Positions 44,918 to 53,406 are shown, counted from the stretch's first letter. The stretch is 64,000 nucleotides of DNA from Agrococcus baldri (GCA_900114805.1 FOZN01000001.1:248001-312000), one strand, 5' to 3'. Numbers and translations: made by a program. Notes: generated by a model from the sequence alone, not told the origin.

Positions 44918-45058
44918 GTGCGCAACGGTAGCCGCCCGCTGCCCGTCTTTCGCCCCATCGACGGGAGCCGCTCCGCCGTGCGGACCTGGTGCGCCGGGGC
45001 CCGATCGGTGCACGGAGTCCCGGACGTCGGAGGCGACGCGCGTCGATAGGCTCGAGGG

Positions 45059-45532
45059 GTGCGTCTGCTCCCCCTCGCCGCCGCGGCCATCGCGCTGCTG
45101 GCCCTCACCGGCTGCGCCCGCTCCCTCGCGCTGCCCCCCGCGGAGGAGGCGAGCGACCCCGGCTGCGCCGAGGTGATGGTCACACTCCCCGCCCAGATCG
45201 GCGACGAGAGCCTGCCGGTGCCGCTCGAGCAGCGCGACACCACCAGCCAGGGCACCTCCGCGTGGGGCGACCCGAGCGCGATCACGCTCCGCTGCGGCAT
45301 GCCCGTGCCCGCGCCGTCGACCGACCGCTGCATCAGCATCGAGCTCACCCCCGACCGCTCGGTCGACTGGCTCCAGGTGGCGCAGGAGGAGAACGTCTGG
45401 ACCTTCGTCTCCTACGGCCGCTCCCCCGCGACCGAGGTGGTCGTCGACACGAGCGTCGTCACCGCGGCCACCGCGCTCGACGCCGTCTCGAACGCGATCG
45501 ACCGCACTGAGCTCGTGGGCGCCTGCACCTGA
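45059..45532 (+). CDS. DUF3515-family lipoprotein
   Basis: 157-residue secreted lipoprotein. The N-terminal hydrophobic stretch ends in lipobox LTGC at residues 16-19. The rest is a small beta-rich DUF3515 domain with three further cysteines (DPGCAEV, TLRCGMP, DRCISI) and a last one near the C-terminus, likely disulfide-bonded. Function is unknown. GTG start at 45059 has no clear ribosome binding site and follows GATAGGCT, consistent with a leaderless message. Divergent from thiL. Confidence 0.75.
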   Translation: MRLLPLAAAAIALLALTGCARSLALPPAEEASDPGCAEVMVTLPAQIGDESLPVPLEQRDTTSQGTSAWGDPSAITLRCGMPVPAPSTDRCISIELTPDRSVDWLQVAQEENVWTFVSYGRSPATEVVVDTSVVTAATALDAVSNAIDRTELVGACT

Positions 45533-45590
45533 GCCAGCCCAGCCGTCGCGGCTGAACGATCTCGGCACTGTCGCCGAGCCGGTCGCTCGC

Positions 45591-45947
45591 CTACGCCTGC
45601 GCAGCGTCGCCGGCGATGACCTCCGGCAGGAACACCCGGCCGTCGTCGTGGCCGGGGTCGAGCACGATCGCGTGCCCCGCCGGGATGCCCGCGGCCAGCT
45701 CGGCGCCGGTGAGCTTCAGGTGCCTGCGCGTGCGCGTCGCGAAGCCGCCGATGCGCGTCGCGGCTGTGAACGCGACCACCAGCTGCATCTCCTTGTGCGG
45801 CAGCACCAGGAACTTGCCAAAGCCCGGGTCGCGCGGGTTCTCCACCACCGCGGGCACCACCAGCTCCGCCTCGCGCACGATCGCCCATGCGCCGGCATGG
45901 TCGGCGGCGTCGATGTCGTGCAGGGCCTCGAGCGTGGGGTTTGCCAT
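45591..45947 (-). CDS. SseB-like protein
   Basis: 118-residue protein whose spacing of strands and motifs fits the SseB N-terminal domain: NPTLEALHDIDAADHAGAW helix, then LVVPAVV, KFLVLPHKEMQLVVAFTAATRIGGF and a final HAIVLDPGHDDGRVFLP. SseB-type proteins are small proteins of poorly defined function, sometimes regulatory. The similarity is by pattern only. ATG 45947 fits the family start; the same reading frame runs far upstream but overlaps the exonuclease gene. Confidence 0.6.
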   Translation of the reverse strand: MANPTLEALHDIDAADHAGAWAIVREAELVVPAVVENPRDPGFGKFLVLPHKEMQLVVAFTAATRIGGFATRTRRHLKLTGAELAAGIPAGHAIVLDPGHDDGRVFLPEVIAGDAAQA

Positions 45948-46040
45948 GCCCCAATGCTGGCAGATGCGACGCCGGTGATGATGGCGAGCGGATGCCCGGG
46001 GCCGGTCAGCCGTGTGGGCGGGCTCTGTGAAGATGGTGGC

Positions 46041-46679
46041 ATGGCACTCGACTTCACCGCGATCGATTTCGAGACCGCCAACGGAAACGCTGCGTCCGCG
46101 TGCGCGGTGGGGCTCGTGAAGGTGCGCGACGGCATGGTCGTCGACCGCTTCTCGACGCTGATCAGGCCAACCGCGCCATACGACGAGTTCTGGGAGTGGA
46201 ACGTCAAGATCCACGGCATCCAGGCGCACCAAGTGCTGGGCTCGCCCGACTGGGCCGAGGCGCAGGAGCGCATCCTCGACTTCGGCGGCGACGACGTCTA
46301 CGTCGCCCACAACGCCGGCTTCGACAAGGGCGTCATGCGGGCGGCCGCGAAGGCGGCGCGGCTGCCGGTGCCCGACATGCGCTGGACGGATTCGCTGCGC
46401 ATCGCCCGCAAGACCTTCGTGCTCGAGTCGTACCGGCTGCCGGTCGCGGCGCTGGCGGCCGGCTTCGACGACTTCCAGCACCACGACGCGGCCGGCGACG
46501 CCGAGGCCTGCGCGGCCATCATCATCGGTGCCGCACGGCGCCACGAGTGCGACGATCTCGACGCGCTGGTGCAGCGCTGCGTCTCCGCCGTGCACGAGAT
46601 CGGCGAGCGCCACGAGCAGATGCAGGAGCTCGAGTCGCGCCGTCGCGCTGCCCAGCGCGAGCGGCCCTGGTGGCAGTGA
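46041..46679 (+). CDS. DnaQ-like DEDDh 3'-5' exonuclease
   Basis: 212-residue exonuclease of the epsilon/RNase T superfamily. Exo I IDFETANGN holds Asp8 and Glu10, Exo II AHNAGFDKGVM near 94 holds the third acid, and Exo III HHDAAGDAEACA near 150 supplies His and Asp of the DEDDh set. All catalytic residues are present. Such proteins act in proofreading, repair or RNA trimming; the specific role of this short stand-alone form is unknown. The C-terminal 35 residues form a charged helix. Confidence 0.85.
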   Translation: MALDFTAIDFETANGNAASACAVGLVKVRDGMVVDRFSTLIRPTAPYDEFWEWNVKIHGIQAHQVLGSPDWAEAQERILDFGGDDVYVAHNAGFDKGVMRAAAKAARLPVPDMRWTDSLRIARKTFVLESYRLPVAALAAGFDDFQHHDAAGDAEACAAIIIGAARRHECDDLDALVQRCVSAVHEIGERHEQMQELESRRRAAQRERPWWQ

Positions 46680-47009
46680 TCGGGGCGCGATTGTGCCCCA
46701 AGCCATAACGAAAGCGTTACAATCACGGCGTTCGCCAAGGGCGACATCCGCGTGATTCCGCGGATTCCCGTGGATCTCGGCCGCCGCAATCCAAATCGCA
46801 GGTTTTGGCTATGGGTACCCTTGACGAGGCGTTCAGCAGATTCGGCTGGCCGTCCCCACAAGGACGCGACCGTCGACGAACCTGTCGGCGAGCGTATGGT
46901 GCCGCTTCGCGAACGAGACGACTCGTGCGAGAACGGCAGACGAACGACCGCGAGCGCGGCTGCACCCGTCCACGACTGAGAGCCCCTGACCGGGGCGACA
47001 GGAGCGAAC
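46680..47009 (+). other. Long leader of the glycine betaine operon
   Basis: 330 bases without a convincing gene. At the front is the TAACG-AAAG-CGTTA palindrome overlapping a TACAAT hexamer. An AT-richer part (CAATCCAAATCGCAGGTTTTGG near 46790) follows, then GC-rich sequence. A hairpin GCCCC-TGACC-GGGGC (46982-46996) lies four bases before the AGGAG ribosome binding site. It is likely a structured 5' untranslated region, but no known riboswitch class is recognised. Confidence 0.5.
46706..46723 (+). promoter_or_regulatory. Putative promoter/operator of the glycine betaine transporter
   Basis: Perfect inverted repeat TAACG-AAAG-CGTTA at 46706-46719 overlapping TACAAT (46718-46723), a good -10 hexamer. 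No convincing -35 lies 16-18 bases upstream, suggesting an activator or a repressor that covers the -10. The symmetry is LacI-like; the binder is unknown. Confidence 0.5.
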
Positions 47010-48326
47010 GTGAGCGAACCCAGCGCGAACGGCGATGCGCCCATCGTCGATGACATCGTCGTGCGCGTCGAGCACCTGACCAAGGTGTTCGGACGGCGCG
47101 CGCGTGAGGCCGCCGACCGGCTGGCCCAAGGCGCCTCCCGCGACGAGGTGGCCAAGCTCGGCACCGCAGCGGTGATCGACGCCTCCTTCGAGGTCAAGCG
47201 CGGCGAGATCTTCGTCGTCATGGGCCTCTCCGGCTCCGGCAAGTCGACCCTGATCCGCATGCTGAACGGCCTGCTCGACGCGACGGCCGGCTCGGTCGAC
47301 ATCCAAGGCGAGCCGGTCACCGGCATCGACCCGAAGCGGCTGCGCGCCGTGCGCCGCTCGCAGGTGTCGATGGTGTTCCAGCACTTCGCCCTGCTGCCCC
47401 ACCGGACGGTGCTCGACAACGTCGCGTACGGTCTCGAGATCCAGGGCGTCGAGCGATCGAAGCGGCTCGAGCTCGCCCGCGCGGTCATCGAGCGCGTCGG
47501 CCTCTCCGGCTGGGAGCACCGTCTTCCCAGCGAGCTCTCCGGCGGCATGCAGCAGCGCGTCGGCATCGCCCGCGCGCTCTGCGCCGACACCCCCGTGCTG
47601 CTCATGGACGAGGCCTTCAGCGCACTCGACCCGCTCATCCGCCGTGAGATGCAGGAGCAGCTCGTCGAGCTGCAGGCCGAGCTCGGCAAGACCATCGTCT
47701 TCATCACCCACGATCTCAACGAGGCGATGTTCCTGGGCGATCGCATCGCGGTCATGCGCGACGGCCGGATCGTGCAGATCGGCACGCCGGAGGACATCCT
47801 CACCGACCCGGCCAACGACTATGTGGCCCAGTTCGTGCAGGATGTCGACCGCACCCGCGTGCTCACCGCGGCGAGCGTCATGGAGCCTCCCGCCGCAGCC
47901 GTGCCGGTCACGATGGGCCCGCGCGGTGCGCTGAAGACCATGCGCGACATGCAGATCTCCGGCCTGCTCGTGACCGGGCCCGGCCGCACCGTGCTCGGTG
48001 CCGTCAAGGATCGCGACGTGCTCCGCGCGATCCAGAAGGGCGAGCACGACCTCGGCACGCTCGTCGACGCGAGCGTGCCGACGGTGAGCCCCGACACGAG
48101 CCTGGCGGATCTGCCGGAGCTCGCCATCACGAGCGGCATGCCCATCGCGGTGGTCGGCGAGGACGACCGACTGCTCGGCATCGTGCCGCGCGTGCTGCTG
48201 CTCGCGGCCCTCGGCAACGTCTCCACCGACACGAGCGAGTTCACCATCGTCGACATCCCGCCGGCGATGGATCCCCAGCTCGTCACGCAGACCCTCGACG
48301 ACACGGAGGTGTCCGATGTTCGATGA
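47010..48326 (+). CDS. proV: Glycine betaine/proline ABC transporter ATP-binding protein
   Basis: 438-residue ATPase of the ProV/OpuAA type. Walker A GLSGSGKST near 73, Q-loop VFQHFALLPHRTV near 122, signature LSGGMQQR near 175, Walker B LLMDEAFSALDPL near 196 and His in VFITHDLNEA. About residues 285-420 contain the paired CBS region (MRDMQISGLLVTGPGRTVLG, later VSPDTSLADLPEL) that senses osmotic state in relatives. GTG start five bases after AGGAG. It overlaps the permease gene by 11 bases. Confidence 0.94.
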   Translation: MSEPSANGDAPIVDDIVVRVEHLTKVFGRRAREAADRLAQGASRDEVAKLGTAAVIDASFEVKRGEIFVVMGLSGSGKSTLIRMLNGLLDATAGSVDIQGEPVTGIDPKRLRAVRRSQVSMVFQHFALLPHRTVLDNVAYGLEIQGVERSKRLELARAVIERVGLSGWEHRLPSELSGGMQQRVGIARALCADTPVLLMDEAFSALDPLIRREMQEQLVELQAELGKTIVFITHDLNEAMFLGDRIAVMRDGRIVQIGTPEDILTDPANDYVAQFVQDVDRTRVLTAASVMEPPAAAVPVTMGPRGALKTMRDMQISGLLVTGPGRTVLGAVKDRDVLRAIQKGEHDLGTLVDASVPTVSPDTSLADLPELAITSGMPIAVVGEDDRLLGIVPRVLLLAALGNVSTDTSEFTIVDIPPAMDPQLVTQTLDDTEVSDVR

Positions 48327-49275
48327 CCTGCGACTTCCCCTCGGTGACTGGGTCGAGGCCGGTGTCGACTGGATCACGGCCAACCTGGCGATCCTGTTCG
48401 ACTTCGTCAAGTCGGTCATCACCGGCATCTACGACGCCATCGAGTACGTCCTGATCGAGCCGCCCGAGCTGGTGCTCATCCTCGTGCTCGCCGCCATCGC
48501 CTTCCTGGTGCGCGGCTGGAAGATGGCTCTCGGCACCGTCATCGGCTTATTCGTGATCGTGCTGGTGAACCAGTGGGACAACGCGATGGCCACCCTCGCG
48601 CTGACGATCGTCGCCGCGTTCTTCGCGCTGCTGATCGCCATCCCGCTGGGCATCTGGGCCGCCCGCAACGACACCGTCTCCACCATCGTGCGCCCGGTGC
48701 TCGACTTCCTGCAGACGATGCCCGCCTTCGTCTACCTGATCCCGGCGATCATCCTGTTCAACGTGGGCGTGGTGCCCGGCATCATCGCCACGATCGCCTT
48801 CGCGATGGCCCCTGGCGTGCGCCTCACCGAGCTCGGCATCCGCGGCGTGAACCGCGAGATCGTCGAGGCAGGCAGCGCCTTCGGCGCATCGCCCGGGCGC
48901 ATCCTGCGCCAGATCCAGCTGCCGCTGGCGCTGCCGACGATCATGACGGGCGTCAACCAGATCATCATGCTGTCGCTGTCGATGGTGGTCATCGCCGCCA
49001 TGGTCGGCGCCGGCGGGCTCGGTCAGCCGATCGTGCAGTCGCTGCAGCGCATCGACATCGGCCTCGGCTCCGAGGCGGGCCTGTCGGTGGTGATCCTCGC
49101 GATCTTCCTCGACCGCGTCACGAACGCCCTCGGCAGCCTGCAGGACCACAGCCCTGTCGCGAAGCTGCGTGCCCGCAGGGCCGCTGCTGACGCGCCGAGG
49201 CCGGCGGTAGTCGAACCCGACATGGTCGCATCGCCGACCGCAGAGACCGAAGCGGCCGCCGCCGGCGGCCGCTGA
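48316..49275 (+). CDS. proW: Glycine betaine/proline ABC transporter permease
   Basis: 319-residue ProW/OpuAB permease with about seven predicted helices. The cytoplasmic EAA loop is ELGIRGVNREIVEAGSAFGA near 173, and DFLQTMPAFVYLIPAIILF near 130 is typical of the family. A short amphipathic N-terminus and a charged tail flank the membrane part. ATG lies six bases after GGAGGT inside the upstream gene. It forms the channel for osmoprotectant uptake with ProV and the following binding protein. Confidence 0.94.
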   Translation: MFDDLRLPLGDWVEAGVDWITANLAILFDFVKSVITGIYDAIEYVLIEPPELVLILVLAAIAFLVRGWKMALGTVIGLFVIVLVNQWDNAMATLALTIVAAFFALLIAIPLGIWAARNDTVSTIVRPVLDFLQTMPAFVYLIPAIILFNVGVVPGIIATIAFAMAPGVRLTELGIRGVNREIVEAGSAFGASPGRILRQIQLPLALPTIMTGVNQIIMLSLSMVVIAAMVGAGGLGQPIVQSLQRIDIGLGSEAGLSVVILAIFLDRVTNALGSLQDHSPVAKLRARRAAADAPRPAVVEPDMVASPTAETEAAAAGGR

Positions 49276-49342
49276 GACTGATGCGGCCGTCCCAGCGGTC
49301 GCGTCTGAGACACACGATACGAAACGAGAGAGGACACACACC

Positions 49343-50266
49343 ATGAACAAGCGAATCATCCGCGGTACCGCGATCGCCGCTGTCGGCGCGCTCGCGCTGG
49401 CTGGCTGCTCGGCAGCCGGTGACGACCCGGAGGCGCCCGAGGGCGGCGCGACCGAGCAGCAGACCGAGCTCACGATCGGCGTCTTCAACGGCTGGCCCGA
49501 GGGCGAGGCCGCCTCGTTCCTGTGGGAGGCCATCCTGGAGGAGAAGGGCTACGACGTCGAGCTCGAGTACGCCGACGCCGGCCCCGTCTTCGCCGGTGTC
49601 GCCAGCGGCGACTACGACGTGGCGCTCGACGGCTGGCTGCCGACCACGCACGCTGACTACATGGAGGAGTTCGGCGAGGACATCGTCGACCTCGGCTCGT
49701 GGAACGACGATGCCGTGCTCACGCTCGCGGTCAACGAGGATGCCCCGATCACCTCGATCGAGGAGCTCGCCGACAACGCGGACGCGTTCGACAACCGCAT
49801 CGTCGGCATCGAGCCGGGCGCGGGCCTGACCGCCGCCACGCAGGACGCGGTCATCCCGACCTACGGCCTCGACGGCATGGAGTTCATCACCTCGTCGACG
49901 CCCGCGATGCTCGCGGAGCTCAGCTCGGCGGTCGACGCCGGCGAGAACATCGTCGTCACGCTGTGGCGCCCGCACTGGGCGTACGACGAGTTCCCGATCC
50001 GCGACCTCGAGGACCCCGAGGGCACGCTCGGCGCCGCCGAGGAGATCCACACGCTGGCCCGCACCGGCATCGAGGAGGACTTCCCGCAGGTCGCCGAGGC
50101 GCTGTCGAACTTCCGGATGGACTCGGAGCTGCTCTTCTCGCTCGAGAACGCGATGTTCAACAGCGACGCTGAGGCCAGCGACTACCCCGAGGTCGTCGCG
50201 ACCTGGATCGGCGAGAACCAGGAGTACGTCGACTCGCTGAGCGAGGGCATCGACCCCGTCGAGTAG
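49343..50266 (+). CDS. proX: Glycine betaine-binding lipoprotein
   Basis: 307-residue OpuAC/ProX-type lipoprotein with lipobox LAGC (Cys22). The mature domain has GVFNGWPEGEAASFLW near 45 and DVALDGWLPTTHADY near 91, with Trp residues that in relatives form the aromatic cage for trimethylammonium groups, and VVTLWRPHWAYDEF near 208. An AGAGAGGA ribosome binding site precedes the ATG. It completes the three-gene osmoprotectant importer. A strong terminator follows at 50284-50318. Confidence 0.93.
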   Translation: MNKRIIRGTAIAAVGALALAGCSAAGDDPEAPEGGATEQQTELTIGVFNGWPEGEAASFLWEAILEEKGYDVELEYADAGPVFAGVASGDYDVALDGWLPTTHADYMEEFGEDIVDLGSWNDDAVLTLAVNEDAPITSIEELADNADAFDNRIVGIEPGAGLTAATQDAVIPTYGLDGMEFITSSTPAMLAELSSAVDAGENIVVTLWRPHWAYDEFPIRDLEDPEGTLGAAEEIHTLARTGIEEDFPQVAEALSNFRMDSELLFSLENAMFNSDAEASDYPEVVATWIGENQEYVDSLSEGIDPVE

Positions 50267-50283
50267 CCACGTCGTTCGACGCC

Positions 50284-50318
50284 GAGGGCCTCGCATCCAT
50301 CCCGGATGCGGGGCCCTC
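50284..50318 (+). terminator. Terminator of the glycine betaine operon
   Basis: GAGGGCCTCGCATCC (50284-50298) pairs with 50304-50318 with one G-U pair, giving a 15-bp stem and five-base loop, followed by TTC. The first base of the adjoining repeat element is its last base. Confidence 0.88.
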
Positions 50319-50405
50319 TTCGTAGGTCGAGGAGGCCGCGGGCGAAGCCCGCTTCGTAGGTCGAGGAGGCCGCGGGCGAAGCCCGTTGCCGTCACGAGAC
50401 CGGAG
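50318..50405 (-). repeat. GIY-YIG-associated repeats, left pair
   Basis: Two identical 34-base units (50318-50351 and 50352-50385) each carry CTTCGTAGGTCGAGGAGGCC then the hairpin CGGGC-GAA-GCCCG. They continue into TTGCCGTCACGAGACCGG. On the minus strand this reads CCGGTCTCGTGACGGCA, hairpin, GCGGCCTCCTCGACCTACGA. The TGA within GTCTCGTGACGG is the stop codon of the nuclease gene. Confidence 0.92.
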
Positions 50406-50712
50406 GCGGCTGACCGTCCCGTCTCTGCCTCGCAGCCCACGACCGCGATCCCGATCCCGGCAAATCGTCCGCTCGCCCCTCGATCAGCAGCTGCCGCTTC
50501 CGCCGGCCCCATCCCGGCACCTGCTTCTCGGCCGCGTACGCCTCGTCGATCCGCTCGAACCACTCGGCGTGCACGATCTGCACCGGCCGTCGGCGCTTCG
50601 TGTACTTCGCGCCGATGCCCGCGTTGTGCTCGGCGACGCGGCGTTCCGCATCCCAGGTGCGTCCCACGTAGTAGGAACCGTCTGCGCACGCGAGGATGTA
50701 CATGTACGGCAT
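50392..50712 (-). CDS. Small GIY-YIG nuclease (UPF0213/YhbQ-like)
   Basis: 106-residue single-domain GIY-YIG protein. The signature is MYILACADGSYYVGRT (residues 4-19), with Tyr5, Tyr16 and Gly18 of the GIY-YIG core, Arg24 in ERRVAEHN, the AKYTKRRRPVQIV strand and Glu near 62 in AYAAEKQVPGW as metal ligand. Such proteins cut DNA in homing and repair contexts, but this subgroup has no assigned function. The gene is bracketed by inverted pairs of hairpin repeats, and the left repeat provides its last codons and stop. The C-terminal 25 residues (Ser/Arg/Gln/Pro) are low complexity. Confidence 0.85.
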   Translation of the reverse strand: MPYMYILACADGSYYVGRTWDAERRVAEHNAGIGAKYTKRRRPVQIVHAEWFERIDEAYAAEKQVPGWGRRKRQLLIEGRADDLPGSGSRSWAARQRRDGQPPPVS

Positions 50713-50781
50713 CGCACGACAGTGACGGATGCGCGACGAGCGCGTCGGGCAGACGTTTGCGGCTGTGGAGAGCGAGCGGCG

Positions 50782-50897
50782 ACCACCGGTGTCGCAACGG
50801 CAGCGTCCTGCCGACGCGGCCGCCTCGACCTACGAGGGAACCACCGGTCTCGTGACGGCAGCGTCCTGCGGACGCGGCCTCCTCGACCTACGAGGGG
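50782..50897 (+). repeat. GIY-YIG-associated repeats, right pair
   Basis: Two tandem 58-base units, 50782-50839 and 50840-50897, differing at six positions. Each reads ACCACCGGT, CTCGTGACGGCA-like, hairpin CGTCC-TG-CGGACG, GCGGCCTCCTCGACCTACGAGGG. They match the minus-strand reading of the left pair outside the hairpin, so the nuclease gene lies between inverted repeats. The end of the second unit supplies the TAG stop of the neighbouring hydrolase gene. Confidence 0.92.
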
Positions 50898-51943
50898 TCG
50901 TGCGCCTCGATGTGCTGCTGCAGCAGGGTGCGGAAGCGATGCGGATCCTCCAGGTGCGGGGAGTGGCCGGCACCCTCGAACACGGCCTCCTGGTAGCTGC
51001 CGCCGTTCGCCGCGTACGCGTCGAGCACCGCGCGCGTCTGCGCGATCATCTGCTGCGGCGGCGCGGCCTCCTCCCCCGGCCAGCCCGGCACGATGCCGTG
51101 CTTGCCGAGCGTGTGGAAGTCGAAGAACGACTCGTCGCCGACGATCACGTCGTGCGCGCCGCGCACCCACAGGATGGCCGGCTTCTCCGCCACGTCGACG
51201 ATGCCCGTCAGGTCGAGGTGCTTCGCCGACATCGTGTTGAGGATGCCGCGGTCGCCGGCGGCGAAGCCGGGCCACGACTCCGTCGCGATCCCGTCGCCGG
51301 GGTAGTTGTCCTCGCCGGTCTTCGTCGACAGCATCGACTCGACCCAGAGGTCCTCCTGCTCGTCGCTGAACCCCGGCGCCACGTAGCTCGCGCGGTAGAC
51401 CGAGCGCGGGCTGGTCTGCTCGTCCGCGGAGGTGTCGCCGGCCGCGAGCCGCGCGACGAAGTCGGCATTGGCTCCCCCGCCGCCCGTGCCCGCCGCATCC
51501 GGCGTGCAGAGCGAGCCGTCGAGCCGGGTGCCGAAGCCCTGCGGGGGCACCGGCGCCTGCAGCGTCAGCGAGCGCACCAGATCGGGCCGGTCGAGCAGCA
51601 GCTGCATCACGACACCGCCGCCCATCGACCAGCCGACCACGTGCGCGCCCGAGACGCCCAGCGCATCCAGCACCGAGGCGACGTCGTCGGAGAAGTCGCG
51701 CAGCCCCCGCGTGGCGTCGACCGGCAGCGTCTCGCTGTCGCCGAAGCCACGCAGATCGATCGCGATCGTCGGCCGCGGCAGCGCCAGCATCAGCGGCTGC
51801 CAGAACAGCGACGACGACACGTTGCCGTGGATGAGCACGACCGGGGCGCCGGTGGCTCCCTCGGGCGTGCGCCGCAGGACGGATGCGCTGAGGCGGTCGG
51901 TCTGGACGACCTGCGCATCGATGCCGTCCAGGATCGTCGTCAT
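50888..51943 (-). CDS. Alpha/beta-hydrolase
   Basis: 351-residue alpha/beta-hydrolase. Oxyanion HGNVSSSLFW near 39, nucleophile elbow GWSMGG with Ser106, acid in LWVRGAHDVIVGDE near 262 and His in GAGHSPHLEDP near 328. A polar Gly/Asp-rich stretch near 145-170 looks like a lid. The substrate is unknown. It is the last gene of the hydroxybutyrate cluster, 46 bases after scoB, and may belong to that operon. The final residues DPS and the TAG stop come from the repeat unit at 50840-50897. Confidence 0.82.
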   Translation of the reverse strand: MTTILDGIDAQVVQTDRLSASVLRRTPEGATGAPVVLIHGNVSSSLFWQPLMLALPRPTIAIDLRGFGDSETLPVDATRGLRDFSDDVASVLDALGVSGAHVVGWSMGGGVVMQLLLDRPDLVRSLTLQAPVPPQGFGTRLDGSLCTPDAAGTGGGGANADFVARLAAGDTSADEQTSPRSVYRASYVAPGFSDEQEDLWVESMLSTKTGEDNYPGDGIATESWPGFAAGDRGILNTMSAKHLDLTGIVDVAEKPAILWVRGAHDVIVGDESFFDFHTLGKHGIVPGWPGEEAAPPQQMIAQTRAVLDAYAANGGSYQEAVFEGAGHSPHLEDPHRFRTLLQQHIEAHDPS

Positions 51944-51989
51944 GCCGGCAGCCCGGTGCGAGGAACGGCGCTCACTCGAGGAACGGCGC

Positions 51990-52619
51990 TCATTCCAGGA
52001 TCTCCGGCTCGGTCTTCTCCCGCACTTCCTCGAGCGTGACGCCCGGCGCGAGCTCGACCAGCTTCAGGCCCTCGGGCGTGACGTCGAGCACAGCCAGGTC
52101 GGTGACGATCCGGTCGACGACGCCCTTGCCGGTCAGCGGCAGCGAGCAGGCGTTCACGATCTTCGCCGAGCCGTCCTTCGCGACGTGCTCCATCAGCACG
52201 ATCACGTGGCGGGCGCCGTGCACGAGGTCCATCGCACCGCCGGGGCCCTTGACCATCTTGCCGGGGATCATCCAGTTGGCGATGTCGCCGCCGGCCGAGA
52301 CCTGCATGGCGCCCAGGATGGCGGCATCGATCTTGCCGCCGCGGATCATCGCGAACGACGTGGCCGAGTCGAAGAACGAGGTGCCCGGCAGCGTCGTGAC
52401 GGTCTCCTTGCCGGCGTTGATCAGGTCGGGGTCGACGTTGGCCTCGGTCGGATACGGGCCGACACCGAGGATGCCGTTCTCGCTCTGCAGCACGACGGTC
52501 ACGTCGTCGGGCACGTAGTTGGGCACCAGCGTGGGCAGCCCGATGCCGAGGTTGACGTACATGCCGTCCTGCAGCTCCTGCGCTGCGCGGGCGGCCATCT
52601 CATTGCGGGTCAGTGCCAT
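51990..52619 (-). CDS. scoB: 3-oxoacid CoA-transferase subunit B
   Basis: 209-residue beta subunit of a family I CoA-transferase. Glu47 in [12 protein letters not shown] is the catalytic glutamate that forms the CoA thioester, and [13 protein letters not shown] near 25 and [15 protein letters not shown] near 92 are signatures. With subunit A it activates acetoacetate with succinyl-CoA. A longer upstream reading is possible, but ATG 52619 follows the scoA stop by one base and gives the usual length. Confidence 0.93.
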   Translation of the reverse strand: MALTRNEMAARAAQELQDGMYVNLGIGLPTLVPNYVPDDVTVVLQSENGILGVGPYPTEANVDPDLINAGKETVTTLPGTSFFDSATSFAMIRGGKIDAAILGAMQVSAGGDIANWMIPGKMVKGPGGAMDLVHGARHVIVLMEHVAKDGSAKIVNACSLPLTGKGVVDRIVTDLAVLDVTPEGLKLVELAPGVTLEEVREKTEPEILE

Positions 52620-52620
52620 C

Positions 52621-53406
52621 TCAGCTCTCCTCGCTCGTGGATTCCTCAGACACGGTGCGGCGCTCGATGCGCTTCTCGATGTCGGTGCCGACCTCGATGA
52701 TCCGGTGCACGAACACGCCCGGCAGGTGCACCGCATCCGGGTCGATCTCGCCCGGCTCGACGAGCTCCTCCACCTGGGCGATGCAGATGCGGCCGGCCAT
52801 CGCCGCGGGCGGCGAGAACTGCCGGGCGGCCTTGTTGAACACCAGGTTGCCGTGGCGGTCGCCGCGCAGCGCGTGCACGAGCGAGAAGTCGGTCGTGATG
52901 GCCTCCTCGAGCACGAACTCCTTGGGCTCGCCGTCCACGTCGAAGGTGGCGGTGGGCTTCGGGGCCGAGGCCTGGGCGACGGTGCCGTCGGCGTTGTAGC
53001 GCTGGGGCAGGCCGCCCTCCTGCACCTGCGTGCCGACGCCGGCGCGGGTGTAGAAGGCGCCGATGCCAGAGCCGCCGGCGCGCAGCTTCTCGGCCAGGGT
53101 GCCCTGCGGGGTCAGCTCGAGCTCGAGCTCGCCGGCCAGGTAGCGGCGCTCGAACTCCTTGTTCTCGCCCACGTAGGAGGACGTCATCTTGTCGATCTGA
53201 CCGCCGCGCAGCAGCAGGCCCAGGCCCCAGTCGTCGACGCCGCAGTTGTTCGAGACCACCTTGAGGCCGGTCACGCCGCTCGCCTCGATGGCCTTGATGA
53301 GCGCCATCGGGTTGCCAGAGAGGCCGAAGCCTCCGACGGCGATGGTCGCGCCGTCCGGGATGTCTGCGACCGCCTCCGCCGCGGACGCATAGGTCTTGTC
53401 GATCAT
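52621..53406 (-). CDS. scoA: 3-oxoacid CoA-transferase subunit A
   Basis: 261-residue alpha subunit. [19 protein letters not shown] near 19 is the CoA-transferase glycine loop, and [15 protein letters not shown] near 52 and [12 protein letters not shown] near 75 are family motifs. The C-terminal 15 residues (EESTSEES) are an acidic tail. ATG shares a base with the stop of the upstream hydrolase (TGATG). Together with scoB, it links acetoacetate to acetoacetyl-CoA downstream of 3-hydroxybutyrate dehydrogenase. Confidence 0.93.
   Translation of the reverse strand: MIDKTYASAAEAVADIPDGATIAVGGFGLSGNPMALIKAIEASGVTGLKVVSNNCGVDDWGLGLLLRGGQIDKMTSSYVGENKEFERRYLAGELELELTPQGTLAEKLRAGGSGIGAFYTRAGVGTQVQEGGLPQRYNADGTVAQASAPKPTATFDVDGEPKEFVLEEAITTDFSLVHALRGDRHGNLVFNKAARQFSPPAAMAGRICIAQVEELVEPGEIDPDAVHLPGVFVHRIIEVGTDIEKRIERRTVSEESTSEES

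Noticed and set aside
46680-47009. Known riboswitch (ydaO/c-di-AMP or glycine class) before the betaine operon
   Set aside because: I could not match the conserved core of either class; left as an unassigned leader.
50318-50897. CRISPR-like array
   Set aside because: Units are adjacent or in opposite orientation with no unique spacers and no cas genes; this fits a hairpin repeat element instead.
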